A DNA stretch of 64,000 nucleotides from Gammaproteobacteria bacterium (GCA_024642505.1 JAHEAZ010000006.1:1-64000), one strand, 5' to 3'. Positions 35,038 to 44,611 are shown, counted from the stretch's first letter. Translations and numbers: made by a program. Notes: a model not told the origin generated them from the sequence alone.

Positions 35038-35412
35038 TCAGTTGTTCTGGGCGCCCTGGGCAACCCAGTCGTGGATGAGTTTCTGCTCTTCGGCCGGCAA
35101 GGCGGTGCCGCCGTGCGGCATGCGGATCGACGGATCCGCCCTCCCCTCGATGAGCATGGTCAGCGCACTGGACAGTGCATCCCCGGGGATGACCACCGGA
35201 CCGAACTTGGTGCCCTTCATCAGGGCATCGTAGCTCTCCAGGTTCAGGCCGCTCGCTTCCTGACCGGGCTGGCCGGGCAGGTGGCAGGCGCCGCAACGCG
35301 CGTTCAACACTGGCTGCACGTCGCCGGCAAAGCTCACCGGCGGCTCGGCCTTCGAACACGCACCCAGCAGCAGGGTGCCCGCAGTCATCAGCAGGACGGG
35401 CAGGCGGATCAT
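35038..35412 (-). CDS. Small cytochrome c lipoprotein
   Basis: A 124-aa lipoprotein with signal MIRLPVLLMTAGTLLLGAC. A single heme site CGACH follows FAGDVQPVLNARC, and the axial Met is probably in RMPHGG. It has the layout of the small PSCyt1/cytochrome c-type heme domain used for electron transfer in the periplasm. ATG 35412 has GGAGAA nine bases before it. It is convergent with the M3 peptidase and divergent from the cyclase gene. Confidence 0.85.
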   Translation of the reverse strand: MIRLPVLLMTAGTLLLGACSKAEPPVSFAGDVQPVLNARCGACHLPGQPGQEASGLNLESYDALMKGTKFGPVVIPGDALSSALTMLIEGRADPSIRMPHGGTALPAEEQKLIHDWVAQGAQNN

Positions 35413-35594
35413 GGCAAGTTCTCCAATTCCCACTCGAATGCACTTTCTCGCGGCGCAGGCCGGCTCGAATTGGGGCAATTACGTAGAATCGGGCCCAAGC
35501 AGGGTCGCGTCGCGGTAAAGTGCCGAATCAACGTTTCGCTGCGCGGGCGTCGCCGTCCGTAGCGCCGCCGGGTGGCCAGCTGGAGCCTGAATCA

Positions 35595-36638
35595 ATGCCG
35601 ATCAAGATAGTGGACCTGCATCACCACGCCATCCGTGTTGCTGCGACCCAGCAGGCCGCCGACCGCGCACGTGAATTCTACGAGCAGGTACTCGGACTCA
35701 ACGCGGATACCGGCCGTCCCGAGATCAAGGGCGTGCCCGGACACTGGATCAACGCCGGTCCGCATGCGCAGGTGCACCTGATGGGCGCCGAGGGCGCGCT
35801 GATGGACCTCGGTCTCGGGATCGACCCGTCTGCCCCGCACGTCGCGTTCGCGGTCGAGGATATCGCCGAGGCGCGCGCCGAGCTCGAGCGTCTCGGGATC
35901 GACTACCGGATCCTTCACGGCGTCGTCGGACCCGGCTCGGAACAGGTGTTCCTCAGGGACCCCGCCGGCAACCTGGTCGAGCTGCACCAGGCCGGCTCGT
36001 GTCGCTGCACAGCCGCCTCACGGGCGGGTGAGCAACCCGGCTATACCCGGGTGTGGAGCGCGGTGATGTTCGCCGACATGCGCGGTTTCACCAGCATCTC
36101 GGAGCAGCTCAGCCCGACCGACGTGGTCCCGCTGCTCAACGAGTACTTTGCGCTGCTCACCGACATCACGGTTGGCCATGGCGGAACAGTGTTCAACATG
36201 GCCGGCGACGGCCTGATGGTGGCTTTCGGCGTTCCCAAGGAGCAGCTCGACGCGCCGGAACGCGCCGTGGACACGGCGCAGGAAATGCTGGCCGGTTTCA
36301 GCGACCTGGCGGAGTCCTGGCGGCGGCGCCTTGGCATAGAGACCGGTCTCGGCATCGGTATAAACGCGGGCGAAGTGATTGCCGGTAATGTCGGCTCGCG
36401 GGCCTACATGAATTACACCATCATCGGCGACACGGTGAATGTCGCGTCCCGACTCAGTCAGCGCGCACGCGCCGGGGAAGCCCTGTTCTCCAGCGTGGTG
36501 AAGCGCTCCCTCGAAGAGTGCGGCAGTTCGCATCGGGTCATCGAGTTGCCGGCGCTGCAGCTGCGCGGGCGGTCCTCGCCAGTGGAGATCTACTGCATTC
36601 CTGCAGAGCAGCGCGTGGATTTCCGTCCGGCGTCCTGA
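35595..36638 (+). CDS. VOC (glyoxalase-fold) domain fused to class III adenylate/guanylate cyclase
   Basis: A 347-aa fusion. Residues about 5-135 form a VOC domain, beginning KIVDLHHHAIRVAATQQAAD with a metal-type DLHHHAI and ending LRDPAGNLVELHQ. Residues about 150-335 form a class III nucleotidyl cyclase domain: FADMRGFTSISEQLS with the metal Asp, FNMAGDGLMVAFGV with the second metal Asp, and NYTIIGDTVNVASR near the C-terminus. The purine-selecting position usually Lys is Asn in FNMAGD. The VOC part probably senses a small molecule. I know of no well-described protein with this order. Confidence 0.82.
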   Translation: MPIKIVDLHHHAIRVAATQQAADRAREFYEQVLGLNADTGRPEIKGVPGHWINAGPHAQVHLMGAEGALMDLGLGIDPSAPHVAFAVEDIAEARAELERLGIDYRILHGVVGPGSEQVFLRDPAGNLVELHQAGSCRCTAASRAGEQPGYTRVWSAVMFADMRGFTSISEQLSPTDVVPLLNEYFALLTDITVGHGGTVFNMAGDGLMVAFGVPKEQLDAPERAVDTAQEMLAGFSDLAESWRRRLGIETGLGIGINAGEVIAGNVGSRAYMNYTIIGDTVNVASRLSQRARAGEALFSSVVKRSLEECGSSHRVIELPALQLRGRSSPVEIYCIPAEQRVDFRPAS

Positions 36639-36659
36639 GCCAGCTTTACCCGGTGGTGC

Positions 36660-37355
36660 CTACCAGTCCTTGCGTCCGGGCAGCAGTCCCTGCAGTTCGT
36701 GACGGCGCAGGTTGCGCCACTGGCCGACAGGCAGTCCCTCGAGCGTCAGGTTGATGATGCGCACGCGCCTGAGCTTGCGGACCGTGTAGCCAAAGTGCTC
36801 GCACATGCGGCGGATCTGCCGGTTCAACCCCTGTGTCAACACGATACTGAAGCTGTTCCTGCCGAGACGTTGCGTCTGGCAGGGCTTGGTCACGGTGTCG
36901 AGGATTGGTACGCCGGCAGCCATCGACTTCAGGAATCCTTGTGTGACCGGCCGATCCACCTCGACGACGTATTCCTTCTCGTGCTCGTTCTCGGATCGCA
37001 GGATCTCGTTGACGATGTCGCCATTGTTGGTCAGCAGGATCAGCCCCTCCGAGTCCTTGTCGAGCCTCCCGATCGGGAAGATACGTTCCTTGTGTCGGAC
37101 GAAATCGACGATGTTGCCGCGTACCTGACGTTCCGTAGTGCAGGTTATGCCGACCGGCTTATTGAGCGCGAGATAGACATGGCGCTTCGGTGCCCCGACC
37201 GGCCGACCATCGACGCAGACCTCGTCGCCCTCCCCCACCTTGGTGCCGAGTTCCGCCTCACGCCCGTTCACGGTAACGCGTCCTGCGGCAATCCACGCGT
37301 CGGCCTCGCGCCTCGAGCAGGCACCGGTCTCGCTGATGAACTTGTTGAGGCGCAT
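36660..37355 (-). CDS. RluF/RsuA-family pseudouridine synthase
   Basis: A 231-aa rRNA pseudouridine synthase. An S4 RNA-binding region opens ([21 protein letters not shown]), then the catalytic domain with [18 protein letters not shown] (catalytic Asp in RLD) and [18 protein letters not shown]. The nearest match is RluF, which modifies 23S rRNA position 2604, and is not TruA/TruB. The start at 37355 lacks a clear ribosome site; the longer upstream frame has no S4 similarity. The opposite-strand MmsA gene is next. Confidence 0.85.
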   Translation of the reverse strand: MRLNKFISETGACSRREADAWIAAGRVTVNGREAELGTKVGEGDEVCVDGRPVGAPKRHVYLALNKPVGITCTTERQVRGNIVDFVRHKERIFPIGRLDKDSEGLILLTNNGDIVNEILRSENEHEKEYVVEVDRPVTQGFLKSMAAGVPILDTVTKPCQTQRLGRNSFSIVLTQGLNRQIRRMCEHFGYTVRKLRRVRIINLTLEGLPVGQWRNLRRHELQGLLPGRKDW

Positions 37356-37411
37356 GACCGGACGCAACGATCGGCTTAGCGCATCAGTCGATGGACGGCC
37401 CGAGCCAGGGC

Positions 37412-38950
37412 TCAGCCCTGCGTCGAGGAACTTGGGAAGGCAAACTGGGCCGTCTCCGCCGCGTTGCCTGGCCAGCGCTGGCTGATCGTCTTGCGCTGCG
37501 TGTAGAAACGCACTGCGTCCGGACCGTAGGCGGCCAGTGGTCCAAAAAGCGACCGCTTCCAGCCGCCGAAGCTGTGGTAGGCCACTGGGACCGGCAAGGC
37601 TACGTTCACGCCGACCATCCCGACCCGGATGTTGTCGCTGAACCAGCGCGCGGTACCGCCGTCGCGTGTGAAGATGCAGGTGCCGTTGCCATACTCGTGC
37701 GCGTCCACGAGTGCCATCGCCTCGGCCAGGGAATCGGCCCGCACCACGCACAGCACCGGTCCGAAGATCTCCTCCTGGTAGATGCGCATCGCCGGCCTGA
37801 CGCGGTCGAAGAGACAGCCGCCCAGGAAGAAGCCCCGTTCGCTGCCCTTGACCACCAGGCTGCGGCCATCGCAGACGAGTTCCGCACCCTCGGCCACGCC
37901 CAGGTCGACGTAGCCGCGGACCTTTTCGAAGTGTTCTTGCGTGACCAGCGGCCCCATTTCCGCGCCCGGCATCGTGCCGGGACCGACCTTGAGCACCTTC
38001 AACCGCGCCGCCAGCTTGGCGACCAGTTCATCAGCGGTCCGTTCGCCCACACAGACGGCGACCGAGATCGCCATGCAGCGCTCGCCGCAGGAACCATAGG
38101 CCGCGCCCATCAGGGCCGCGACTGCATTGTCGAGGTCGGCGTCCGGCATGACTATGGCGTGATTCTTTGCGCCGCCGAGTGCCTGTACGCGCTTGCCGTT
38201 AGCGCTGCCTGTACGGTAGATATGCTCCGCTACCGGCGTCGAGCCGACGAAGCTGACGGCCTGCACGCGCGGATCCTCGAGCAGCGCGTCGACTGCCTCG
38301 CGGTCGCCGTTGACCACGTTGAAAACGCCGTCGGGCAGCCCGGCTTCCTGGAGCAACTCGGCCAGCACCATCGCCGTGCTGGGATCTTTCTCTGAGGGCT
38401 TCAGCACGAACGTGTTGCCGCAGGCCAGCGCCATGGGAAACATCCACATCGGCACCATCGCCGGAAAATTGAACGGCGTGATGCCAGCGACCACGCCGAG
38501 CGGCTGGAACTCCGACCAGCTGTCGATCGAGGGGCCAATGTCCTTGCTGTGCTCGCCCTTCAGCAGCTCCGGCGCGCCGCAGGCGTATTCGACGACCTCG
38601 ATGCCGCGCATGAGCTCGCCACGTGCATCGTCGAGTACCTTGCCGTGTTCTTCGGTGATCAGCGCCACGATGCGATCGGCATTCCGCTCCAGCAGATCCT
38701 TGTAGCGGAACATGACCCGGGCCCGCTTTAGCGGCGTGGTGGCGCGCCAGCCGGCAAAGGCCGCTGATGCGGCGGTGACCGCGGCAGACACGTCCTCGCG
38801 GGAAGCGGTGGCGACCTCCCGAACGATCTGGCCGGTCGCCGGGTTCGATACCGGAAGCATCCGACCGGTCGCCGCAACAGCCTTGCCGCCAATGAAATGA
38901 CCTACGCCGGGGAGGGAGGAAACAGCTGAAATCGAGGCATTTCGGGTCAT
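37412..38950 (-). CDS. mmsA: CoA-acylating methylmalonate-semialdehyde dehydrogenase
   Basis: A 512-aa ALDH-superfamily enzyme with [21 protein letters not shown], the catalytic Cys in [12 protein letters not shown] (C292), and the C-terminal [15 protein letters not shown]. These are hallmarks of CoA-acylating methylmalonate-semialdehyde dehydrogenase (MmsA/IolA), which makes propionyl- or acetyl-CoA from semialdehydes in valine, beta-alanine or inositol breakdown. No mmsB or inositol gene is nearby. Confidence 0.92.
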   Translation of the reverse strand: MTRNASISAVSSLPGVGHFIGGKAVAATGRMLPVSNPATGQIVREVATASREDVSAAVTAASAAFAGWRATTPLKRARVMFRYKDLLERNADRIVALITEEHGKVLDDARGELMRGIEVVEYACGAPELLKGEHSKDIGPSIDSWSEFQPLGVVAGITPFNFPAMVPMWMFPMALACGNTFVLKPSEKDPSTAMVLAELLQEAGLPDGVFNVVNGDREAVDALLEDPRVQAVSFVGSTPVAEHIYRTGSANGKRVQALGGAKNHAIVMPDADLDNAVAALMGAAYGSCGERCMAISVAVCVGERTADELVAKLAARLKVLKVGPGTMPGAEMGPLVTQEHFEKVRGYVDLGVAEGAELVCDGRSLVVKGSERGFFLGGCLFDRVRPAMRIYQEEIFGPVLCVVRADSLAEAMALVDAHEYGNGTCIFTRDGGTARWFSDNIRVGMVGVNVALPVPVAYHSFGGWKRSLFGPLAAYGPDAVRFYTQRKTISQRWPGNAAETAQFAFPSSSTQG

Positions 38951-39001
38951 CTTCTGGCACCAGGCTGGGAACGGATGGCGGGAGGAGCATGATACCCGAC
39001 T

Positions 39002-39031
39002 GGGAACACGGTGCCGGGGAACACAGTGCCG
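39002..39031. repeat. Tandem 15-bp direct repeat GGGAACAC(G/A)GTGCCG
   Basis: Two copies in tandem, 39002-39016 and 39017-39031, differing at one base. They lie just before an imperfect inverted repeat and in the gap between mmsA and yciH. Confidence 0.8.
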
Positions 39032-39102
39032 GGTCGGGGGGTTTCAGAGGCTGCGCTGGCGAGTCTCAGTTGCGCAAACCCACGAAACCCTGACCCGACA
39101 CC
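39026..39102. repeat. Imperfect inverted repeat, REP-like
   Basis: The left arm (about 39026-39045, GTGCCGGGTCGGGGGGTTTC) and right arm (39084-39102, GAAACCCTGACCCGACACC) are roughly complementary with few mismatches around about 40 bp. Such GC-rich imperfect palindromes are typical of REP elements in gammaproteobacteria. No transposase is near. Confidence 0.55.
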
Positions 39103-39151
39103 TTTCGATACCGTTCGATATAGTATCGGTCCTGCCAACCGGAGCCTCGCA

Positions 39152-39511
39152 TTGCGGCGCAGCCAGACGCCCGGCATCGTCTACACCACGGGCCTTGGGA
39201 CTATCTGCCCGGGCTGTCGGCGCCCGGTCGCTGATTGCGTCTGCCGCAGGCAGGGTGGCCAGCCGGCCCGTGACAGGACGGTGCGAGTGTCGCGGGAGGT
39301 CGCTGGCCGCAAGGGCAAGGGAGTGTCGGTCGTGTCGGGCCTGCCGCTGGGTCCGACTGAACTCGCGGCTCTGGCGGGCGAACTCAAGCGCCGCTGCGGC
39401 TCCGGAGGAACTGTCCGCGACGGGCGCATCGAGATCCAGGGCGATCATCGCGACCTGCTGGTCGCGGAACTTGCCAGGCGAGGCTACGAAGTCAAGCGGG
39501 CCGGTGGCTGA
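39152..39511 (+). CDS. yciH: SUI1/eIF1-like translation factor YciH
   Basis: A 119-aa protein of the eIF1/SUI1 family: after a Cys-rich N-terminus with CPGC and CVC, residues about 50-119 have the core RKGKGVSVVSGLPLG, CGSGGTVRDGRIEIQGDH and ending RRGYEVKRAGG. It is a fidelity factor of the 30S subunit. I chose TTG 39152 as start, since GGAG lies seven bases before it and the frame upstream runs into repeats; the longer ATG form at 39011 lacks similarity. The rare TTG start would lower expression. Confidence 0.85.
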   Translation: MRRSQTPGIVYTTGLGTICPGCRRPVADCVCRRQGGQPARDRTVRVSREVAGRKGKGVSVVSGLPLGPTELAALAGELKRRCGSGGTVRDGRIEIQGDHRDLLVAELARRGYEVKRAGG

Positions 39512-39539
39512 ACCGGGAAACTGACGAGGGATGAATGCA

Positions 39540-40121
39540 ATGGGAATCTTGTACCTGCTGGCTGGCATGGCCATCTTTCTTGGCATCCATTCGACCGCTA
39601 TCGTCGCGCCGGCCTGGCGTGACCAGATGGCCGCGCGCCTCGGCGAGCAGCCCTGGAAGGGACTGTACGGTGTCATCTCGATCGCCGGCTTCATCCTCAT
39701 GGTCTGGGGCTATGGCCAGGCGAAACTCGAGCCGATGCTGGTCTATTCGCCTCCCAACTGGCTGAGGCACATCGCCGCGATCCTGATGGTTCCAGTATTT
39801 CCCCTGCTGCTCTCGACCTATTTTCCGGGACGCATCAAGGCTGCAGCCCAGCATCCGATGCTCACCGCCACCAAACTATGGGCGGTGGCCCACCTGCTGG
39901 CAAACGGCATGTTGCCCGACATCCTGCTGTTCGGCGGGTTCCTGGCCTGGGCGGTCGCGGACCGCATCTCGCTCAAGCGTCGCCCCATCCGTCTGGTGAA
40001 GGCGTTGCCCGAGCGGCGTTTCAACGACTTGATCGTGGTGGTGGCCGGATTCGCGCTCTACGTCTGGTTCGTGGCCTGGGCCCACTACCGCCTGTTCGGC
40101 GTATCTCCGGTAACTGGCTGA
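39540..40121 (+). CDS. NnrU-family membrane protein
   Basis: A 193-aa protein with five or six transmembrane helices and the NnrU pattern, for example GIHSTAIVAPAWRDQM, GFILMVWGY and LLANGMLPDILLFGGFLAWA. NnrU is named from a nitrite/NO-related operon but its biochemistry is unclear; related proteins are in many non-denitrifiers. ATG 39540 sits nine bases after GAGGG and is more plausible than ATG 39531, which is flush with it. Confidence 0.8.
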   Translation: MGILYLLAGMAIFLGIHSTAIVAPAWRDQMAARLGEQPWKGLYGVISIAGFILMVWGYGQAKLEPMLVYSPPNWLRHIAAILMVPVFPLLLSTYFPGRIKAAAQHPMLTATKLWAVAHLLANGMLPDILLFGGFLAWAVADRISLKRRPIRLVKALPERRFNDLIVVVAGFALYVWFVAWAHYRLFGVSPVTG

Positions 40122-40178
40122 CGCGGAGCCGGCACCCGTGAGCCACATCCAGGCGACTCGATCGTAGATCTTTCCATC

Positions 40179-41045
40179 ATGAATCACCGCAACATCGTCT
40201 CGATCATCGAATCGGCGCCAGCCTCGGACGGCGCGGGGGTCAAACTGCGACGCAGCCTCGGCCGCGCCCAGGACCTGCGGCATGATCCCTTCCTGATGCT
40301 GGATGAATTTTTCTCGGACAATCCGGACGACTACCTTGCGGGCTTTCCCGCACATCCCCACCGCGGCTTTGAGACGGTCACCTACATGCTCGACGGCCAC
40401 ATGCGCCACGAGGACAGCGAAGGGAACCGCGGCGACCTCGGCCCTGGCGACGTCCAGTGGATGACAGCCGCGCGCGGCATCATTCATTCGGAGATGCCGC
40501 AGCAGACCGAGGGCCGCATGCGCGGCTTCCAGTTGTGGCTCAACCTGCCGGCCGCCGAGAAAATGCAGCCGGCCACCTATCGGGACATCCCGGCAAGTGA
40601 AATCCCCATCGTCGAGCTTGCCGGCGTCGGTACTGTCAGGATCATCGCTGGCGCCTTCGCCCACGGGACTGAACGGACGACGGGGCCGGTTGGAACCCGG
40701 ACGACCGAACCGGTGTTCCTGGACCTCAGGCTGGATCCCGCTGCCGGGGTACAGCTGCCGCTGCCGGCTGGCCACAACGCGTTCCTTTATGCCTACGAAG
40801 GTCAGGTGAGTGTCGGCGAGGACCGGCAGTTGCTACCACGCCGCGTGGCGGGGCTGCTGTCGGATGGCGACGTAGTTTCCCTGGCCGCGGGCCCTGACGG
40901 GGCCAGTCTTCTGCTGCTCGCCGGCAGGCCGTTGCGCGAGCCAGTGGTGCAGTACGGCCCTTTCGTCATGAATACCCGTGAGGAGATCGAGCGCGCTGTG
41001 CTGGACTACCAGCGCGGCCAGCTCGTGGCCGCACGGCCAGCCTGA
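40179..41045 (+). CDS. Pirin family protein
   Basis: A 288-aa bicupin. The metal-binding N-terminal cupin has FPAHPHRGFETVTYMLDG, GDVQWMTAARGIIHSEMP and the C-terminal cupin is degraded, as in pirins. Pirins include quercetinase-type dioxygenases and regulators; the role here is open. No partner gene is adjacent. Confidence 0.9.
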   Translation: MNHRNIVSIIESAPASDGAGVKLRRSLGRAQDLRHDPFLMLDEFFSDNPDDYLAGFPAHPHRGFETVTYMLDGHMRHEDSEGNRGDLGPGDVQWMTAARGIIHSEMPQQTEGRMRGFQLWLNLPAAEKMQPATYRDIPASEIPIVELAGVGTVRIIAGAFAHGTERTTGPVGTRTTEPVFLDLRLDPAAGVQLPLPAGHNAFLYAYEGQVSVGEDRQLLPRRVAGLLSDGDVVSLAAGPDGASLLLLAGRPLREPVVQYGPFVMNTREEIERAVLDYQRGQLVAARPA

Positions 41046-41171
41046 GCGGCGCGAATCTCTGGGCTGGCGCTCGGCCCCGGTGATCCGGGACAATTCCCTG
41101 TTTGGTGGCAATCGGGCCGAAACGAGGACTTGCGGCGGGCGGCGGCCGGCCACAACGCGAGAGCAACACTC

Positions 41172-41894
41172 ATGGGACGCATATTCGAAGTCAGAAAGCA
41201 CACGATGTTCGCGCGCTGGAACCGCATGGCGAAGCAGTTCGCGCGCATCGGCAAGGACATCACGATCGCTGTTCGCTCGGGCGGCACCGATCCCGCCAAC
41301 AATCCGACGCTGCGGCGTGTGATCCAGAACGCGCGCGCGATCAACATGCCGAAAGACAAGATCGAGAGCGCGATCCGGCGCGCTTCCGGTCAGGAAGCCG
41401 CGGATTACCAGGAGATCGTATACGAGGGATACGCGCCGCACGGCATCGCGGTGCTGGTCGAGACGGCGACCGATAACCCGACCCGAACCGTCGCCGGCGT
41501 GCGCAACATCTTCAACAAGTTTGGTGGCAACCTCGGCAGCAATGGCAGCGTCAGTTTCCTGTTCAGAAAGATGGGTGTGTTTCGGCTCGACCCGGAGGGG
41601 ATCGACCAGGACGATCTCGAGCTGTACCTGATCGACCATGGCCTGGAGGAGATGGGCGAGTCCACTGGGGAGAAAGGCGAACCGCAGATCGTGGTGCGGT
41701 GCGCCTTCGACGACTTCGGCACGGTCCAGAAGGCCCTCGAGGACCGCGGCATCCAGCCGCTCTCAGCCGAGCACGAGTACATCTGCACGGTGCCGACAGA
41801 GCTTCCCGAGGAACAGGCTACCGAGGCGCTGACGCTGATCGACAAGCTGGAGCAGGACGACGACGTCCAACGCGTCTTCCACACGCTGGTGTGA
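41172..41894 (+). CDS. yebC: YebC/PmpR family regulator or translation factor
   Basis: A 240-aa YebC family protein, of the group with an atypical N-terminus ([20 protein letters not shown]). The family core appears in RGTD-like [35 protein letters not shown] and [21 protein letters not shown]. YebC proteins bind DNA or help ribosomes through proline stretches. A repeat palindrome begins 14 bp after the stop. Confidence 0.92.
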   Translation: MGRIFEVRKHTMFARWNRMAKQFARIGKDITIAVRSGGTDPANNPTLRRVIQNARAINMPKDKIESAIRRASGQEAADYQEIVYEGYAPHGIAVLVETATDNPTRTVAGVRNIFNKFGGNLGSNGSVSFLFRKMGVFRLDPEGIDQDDLELYLIDHGLEEMGESTGEKGEPQIVVRCAFDDFGTVQKALEDRGIQPLSAEHEYICTVPTELPEEQATEALTLIDKLEQDDDVQRVFHTLV

Positions 41895-41907
41895 GAAGGC
41901 CGGGAAA

Positions 41908-41991
41908 TGCGGGGACAGTTTACTTATATGCCTTCGAAAAAGCGGGCAGGCCCACTGTCGCGCTACGGCATATAAGTAAACTGTCCCCGCA
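41908..41991. repeat. Inverted repeat, 25-bp arms, shared with 58641-58701
   Basis: Arms 41908-41932 and 41967-41991 are perfectly complementary (25 bp) around a 34-bp centre. Each arm contains GCGGGGACAGTTTAC then TTATATG, the same 22-24 bp seen in the 61-nt palindrome at 58641-58701. It lies between yebC and the minus-strand yeiH, so it may also stop transcription from both sides. Confidence 0.9.
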
Positions 41992-42005
41992 CTTCCTGTT
42001 TCCGG

Positions 42006-43070
42006 TCAGTAGAACAGCGTAATCAGCGCAACGCTGACTGCACCAACTACTACCGCCGAGAACAAGCCGACGCCCAGTGGCTTCAGCCCGATGCTCCTGA
42101 GGCCCGCGACGCTGGTCCCGAGGCCGACAGCGGCCATAGCCACCGCCAGGCAGTACTCGGCGATCGCCTTCACGTTGCCGACCAATGCCTTCCACTGCTC
42201 ATGGCTCAGGAACCCCAGCACCTTCTCGTCCGCGCCGGCCGTGTCGCCGATCGTGCGGACCAGGCTCATCAGTGCGAAGCCGATGACGAACAACGGCACC
42301 ATCGTGTACCAGGGCGGTGGCGCCGCGCCGGCCGAGGTACGGCGGTGGTAGTAAATGGACATCAGCGGGATCACCGCCAGCATGCCCAGGTTTCGCACCA
42401 GCTTGGTCACCGTGGCGACGTCGAGCGGCTTGGCATCGCCAAAATATTCCTGGTAGACGAGGCCGGACCCGGCGACCTGGGACGTCTCGTGCACGGCGGT
42501 GCCAAGGAACAGGCCCGCCTTGAACGGATCCGCGTCGAAGAACCAGTGCGCCGCGAACGGATAGACCAGCATGGCGACCACGCCGAACAGCGTGATGCAG
42601 GCCACCGCGTAGCTGGTCTCGTCATCCTTGGCGCCGATGGTCGGCGCCGTCGCCACGATGGCCGTGGCGCCGCAGATAGCCGTACCGACGCCGATCAGCG
42701 TCCCCAGTCGATCGGTCAGCCCCACGCGCTTGGCCACATACGAGACCAGCACGATCGCCGTCAGTACACAGCCAATGATCACCGGCAACGCCTTCATGCC
42801 GATCTCACCGGCCTCCGCCAGGCTGAGGCGGATACCCAGCAGCACGATGCCGAGGCGCAGGATACGTACCACGCTGAACTTGATGCCCGGCTGGGTGATC
42901 GCCGGCAGCTTGATGAGGTTGCTGACGGCGATGCCGATGAGGATAGCCATCATGATGCCGCTGATCGGGCTCTTTGGCAGGCCCATCAGCGTCGTGCCGA
43001 TGAACTCTGCCGACCAGCCGCCCGCTACGGCAATGGCCAACGCCAACAGGATACCCGGAAGAATGTTCAT
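42006..43070 (-). CDS. YeiH/putative sulfate exporter family transporter
   Basis: A 354-aa membrane protein with about ten helices of the YeiH/UPF0324 family. A typical core is TLIGVGTAICGATAIVATAP, followed by ACITLFGVVAMLVYPFAA and GTAVHETSQVAGSGLVY. The family is annotated as putative sulfate exporter. Its place next to FadL, TusA and DsrE2 and the sHdr operon suggests export of sulfite or sulfate made by sulfur oxidation. An AAGGAAA ribosome site precedes ATG 43070. Confidence 0.85.
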   Translation of the reverse strand: MNILPGILLALAIAVAGGWSAEFIGTTLMGLPKSPISGIMMAILIGIAVSNLIKLPAITQPGIKFSVVRILRLGIVLLGIRLSLAEAGEIGMKALPVIIGCVLTAIVLVSYVAKRVGLTDRLGTLIGVGTAICGATAIVATAPTIGAKDDETSYAVACITLFGVVAMLVYPFAAHWFFDADPFKAGLFLGTAVHETSQVAGSGLVYQEYFGDAKPLDVATVTKLVRNLGMLAVIPLMSIYYHRRTSAGAAPPPWYTMVPLFVIGFALMSLVRTIGDTAGADEKVLGFLSHEQWKALVGNVKAIAEYCLAVAMAAVGLGTSVAGLRSIGLKPLGVGLFSAVVVGAVSVALITLFY

Positions 43071-43136
43071 GAAAAATTTCCTTGGGAAGGACCGGTCAGT
43101 GGGGGCGTCTCATAGCCGCCGCGACTGGCCAACGCG

Positions 43137-43162
43137 CTGCGCCCCGCAAAGGCGGGGCGCAG
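43137..43162 (-). terminator. GC-rich hairpin after the FadL-like gene
   Basis: Arms 43137-43147 and 43152-43162 pair perfectly (11 bp) around AAAG. It lies 15 bp after the FadL-like stop codon. There is no U-run, so factor-independent termination is not assured. Confidence 0.5.
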
Positions 43163-43177
43163 TAGTCTGACGGTGGA

Positions 43178-44611
43178 TTACCTGCCCCAGGCGTAACTGA
43201 ACTCCAGGTCCCACTGGTCCATCTTGAACTGCACCGTCTGGGTCGGATCGAAGTTCTGTGGTCCGCTGACCTTGACCTTCGGCGCATACATGAAGGCAAC
43301 ATTGAACTCGTTCCCGCCACCCATCTTGCGGGTCAAGCCTACCGTGTAGTGCTCCTCCATGACGCCCGGCGCAAGGATATTGAACGTCATCTGGTCCTCC
43401 GGGATGGGTTGGTCAGTCGTGCTGGCGCCGACCCGGAAGGTCCAGTCCTGCCCGTAATCCCATGCCGCACCGACGCTGTAGACGGTCATGTCCTGCCAGC
43501 CGAAACCGCCACCCCGCTTGCCGCCGAGGCAACTCTCCAGGTCGGTGCCGCCCGCGCCGGCCGTCGGGCAGGCAAACAGGTACTGGATCGGGTTGCTGAC
43601 CGAGGCGATACCCTCGTAGAAGATTTCCTGGACGCCGGCGGTGAGCGAGACCCCAGGCGTCGGCTTGAAGGCAACGCCGAAGTCGAGGTGTGCCGGCACG
43701 TCGAAGCCGCCTTTCTGGGCAAACAGGTCCCGGTACTTGTCGAACTCGGTCATCATGATCTCGGACGTGTAGCCGAGCGCCACGCTGAACCTGCTGGTCG
43801 GGTTCCACTGAAAGCCCAGCGAGCCGCCGATGCCGTAGCCCCAGTTATAGCCGTTGTTGGAGAGGTGCTGCGGGAAGGCTGCGCCACCACTTTCGGCAAA
43901 GGTCTTGGTGTAGGGAGCGAATGCCGACACGCCGATCGCGCGGAAGCGCTGGATACCGACGATGGCAGCCGCGCCGAGCGAGACGGTCTTCGTCGGATTA
44001 TTCCAGGCATAGGCAGTATTCAGGAAACCCTGCATCAGGTCCACGCCGGCAGTTCCTGCATTGCCTGTGAAGGAACCGCCGTAGGTGCCCGCGAAAGTCA
44101 ACGTCGGTGCCGGCCCCGGGCCGTCCGGATCAAAGGTCGCGTTGCCGCCCTGCCACTCGGTGTTCATGCCGCCGCGCGCATAGAAGGACAGTGCAATCGT
44201 GCCCTGCTCGCCGTGCTTCCAGCTCTTGGCCACGTAGGGAATGAAGAACAACTCGTTCTCGCTCGAGATGGAGTTGCCGGTCCGCGGGTCGCTGGTCGCG
44301 TCACCGACCGTGAAGGCCCCCATGGAATAAGCAACGTCCGGCAACTGGCTGGGCGTCGTCTTGTAGTCACGCATCGGACTGAACATCGAAATGCCGAGCT
44401 CGAGCCGCTCGCCGACGAATGCGATCCCCGCCGGATTGGAGGCCACCACCGCGACTTCCTGCGGGTCCGCGACGTTGGAGCCGGCCAGCGCCTTGCTCTT
44501 GGTGCCTACGCCGTGGGTGAGATAGCCGTTGGTAGCGTTGGCGCTGCCCGCCACCGCCATCGCCAACACGGAGGCCACCACTGCCAGAATCTTCTCGGAA
44601 CGGACTGTCAT
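43178..44611 (-). CDS. FadL/OMPP1/TodX-type outer-membrane transporter
   Basis: A 477-aa outer-membrane protein. After a signal peptide (cleavage after SANA), the mature N-terminus TNGYLTHGVGTKSKALAGSN and FVGERLELGISMFSPM fit the FadL family, and the C-terminus ends in LEFSYAWGR with the aromatic beta-barrel signal. FadL proteins import hydrophobic substrates; those next to sulfur genes in oxidisers have been proposed to take in sulfur compounds. ATG 44611 follows GGGAGAG. Confidence 0.88.
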   Translation of the reverse strand: MTVRSEKILAVVASVLAMAVAGSANATNGYLTHGVGTKSKALAGSNVADPQEVAVVASNPAGIAFVGERLELGISMFSPMRDYKTTPSQLPDVAYSMGAFTVGDATSDPRTGNSISSENELFFIPYVAKSWKHGEQGTIALSFYARGGMNTEWQGGNATFDPDGPGPAPTLTFAGTYGGSFTGNAGTAGVDLMQGFLNTAYAWNNPTKTVSLGAAAIVGIQRFRAIGVSAFAPYTKTFAESGGAAFPQHLSNNGYNWGYGIGGSLGFQWNPTSRFSVALGYTSEIMMTEFDKYRDLFAQKGGFDVPAHLDFGVAFKPTPGVSLTAGVQEIFYEGIASVSNPIQYLFACPTAGAGGTDLESCLGGKRGGGFGWQDMTVYSVGAAWDYGQDWTFRVGASTTDQPIPEDQMTFNILAPGVMEEHYTVGLTRKMGGGNEFNVAFMYAPKVKVSGPQNFDPTQTVQFKMDQWDLEFSYAWGR

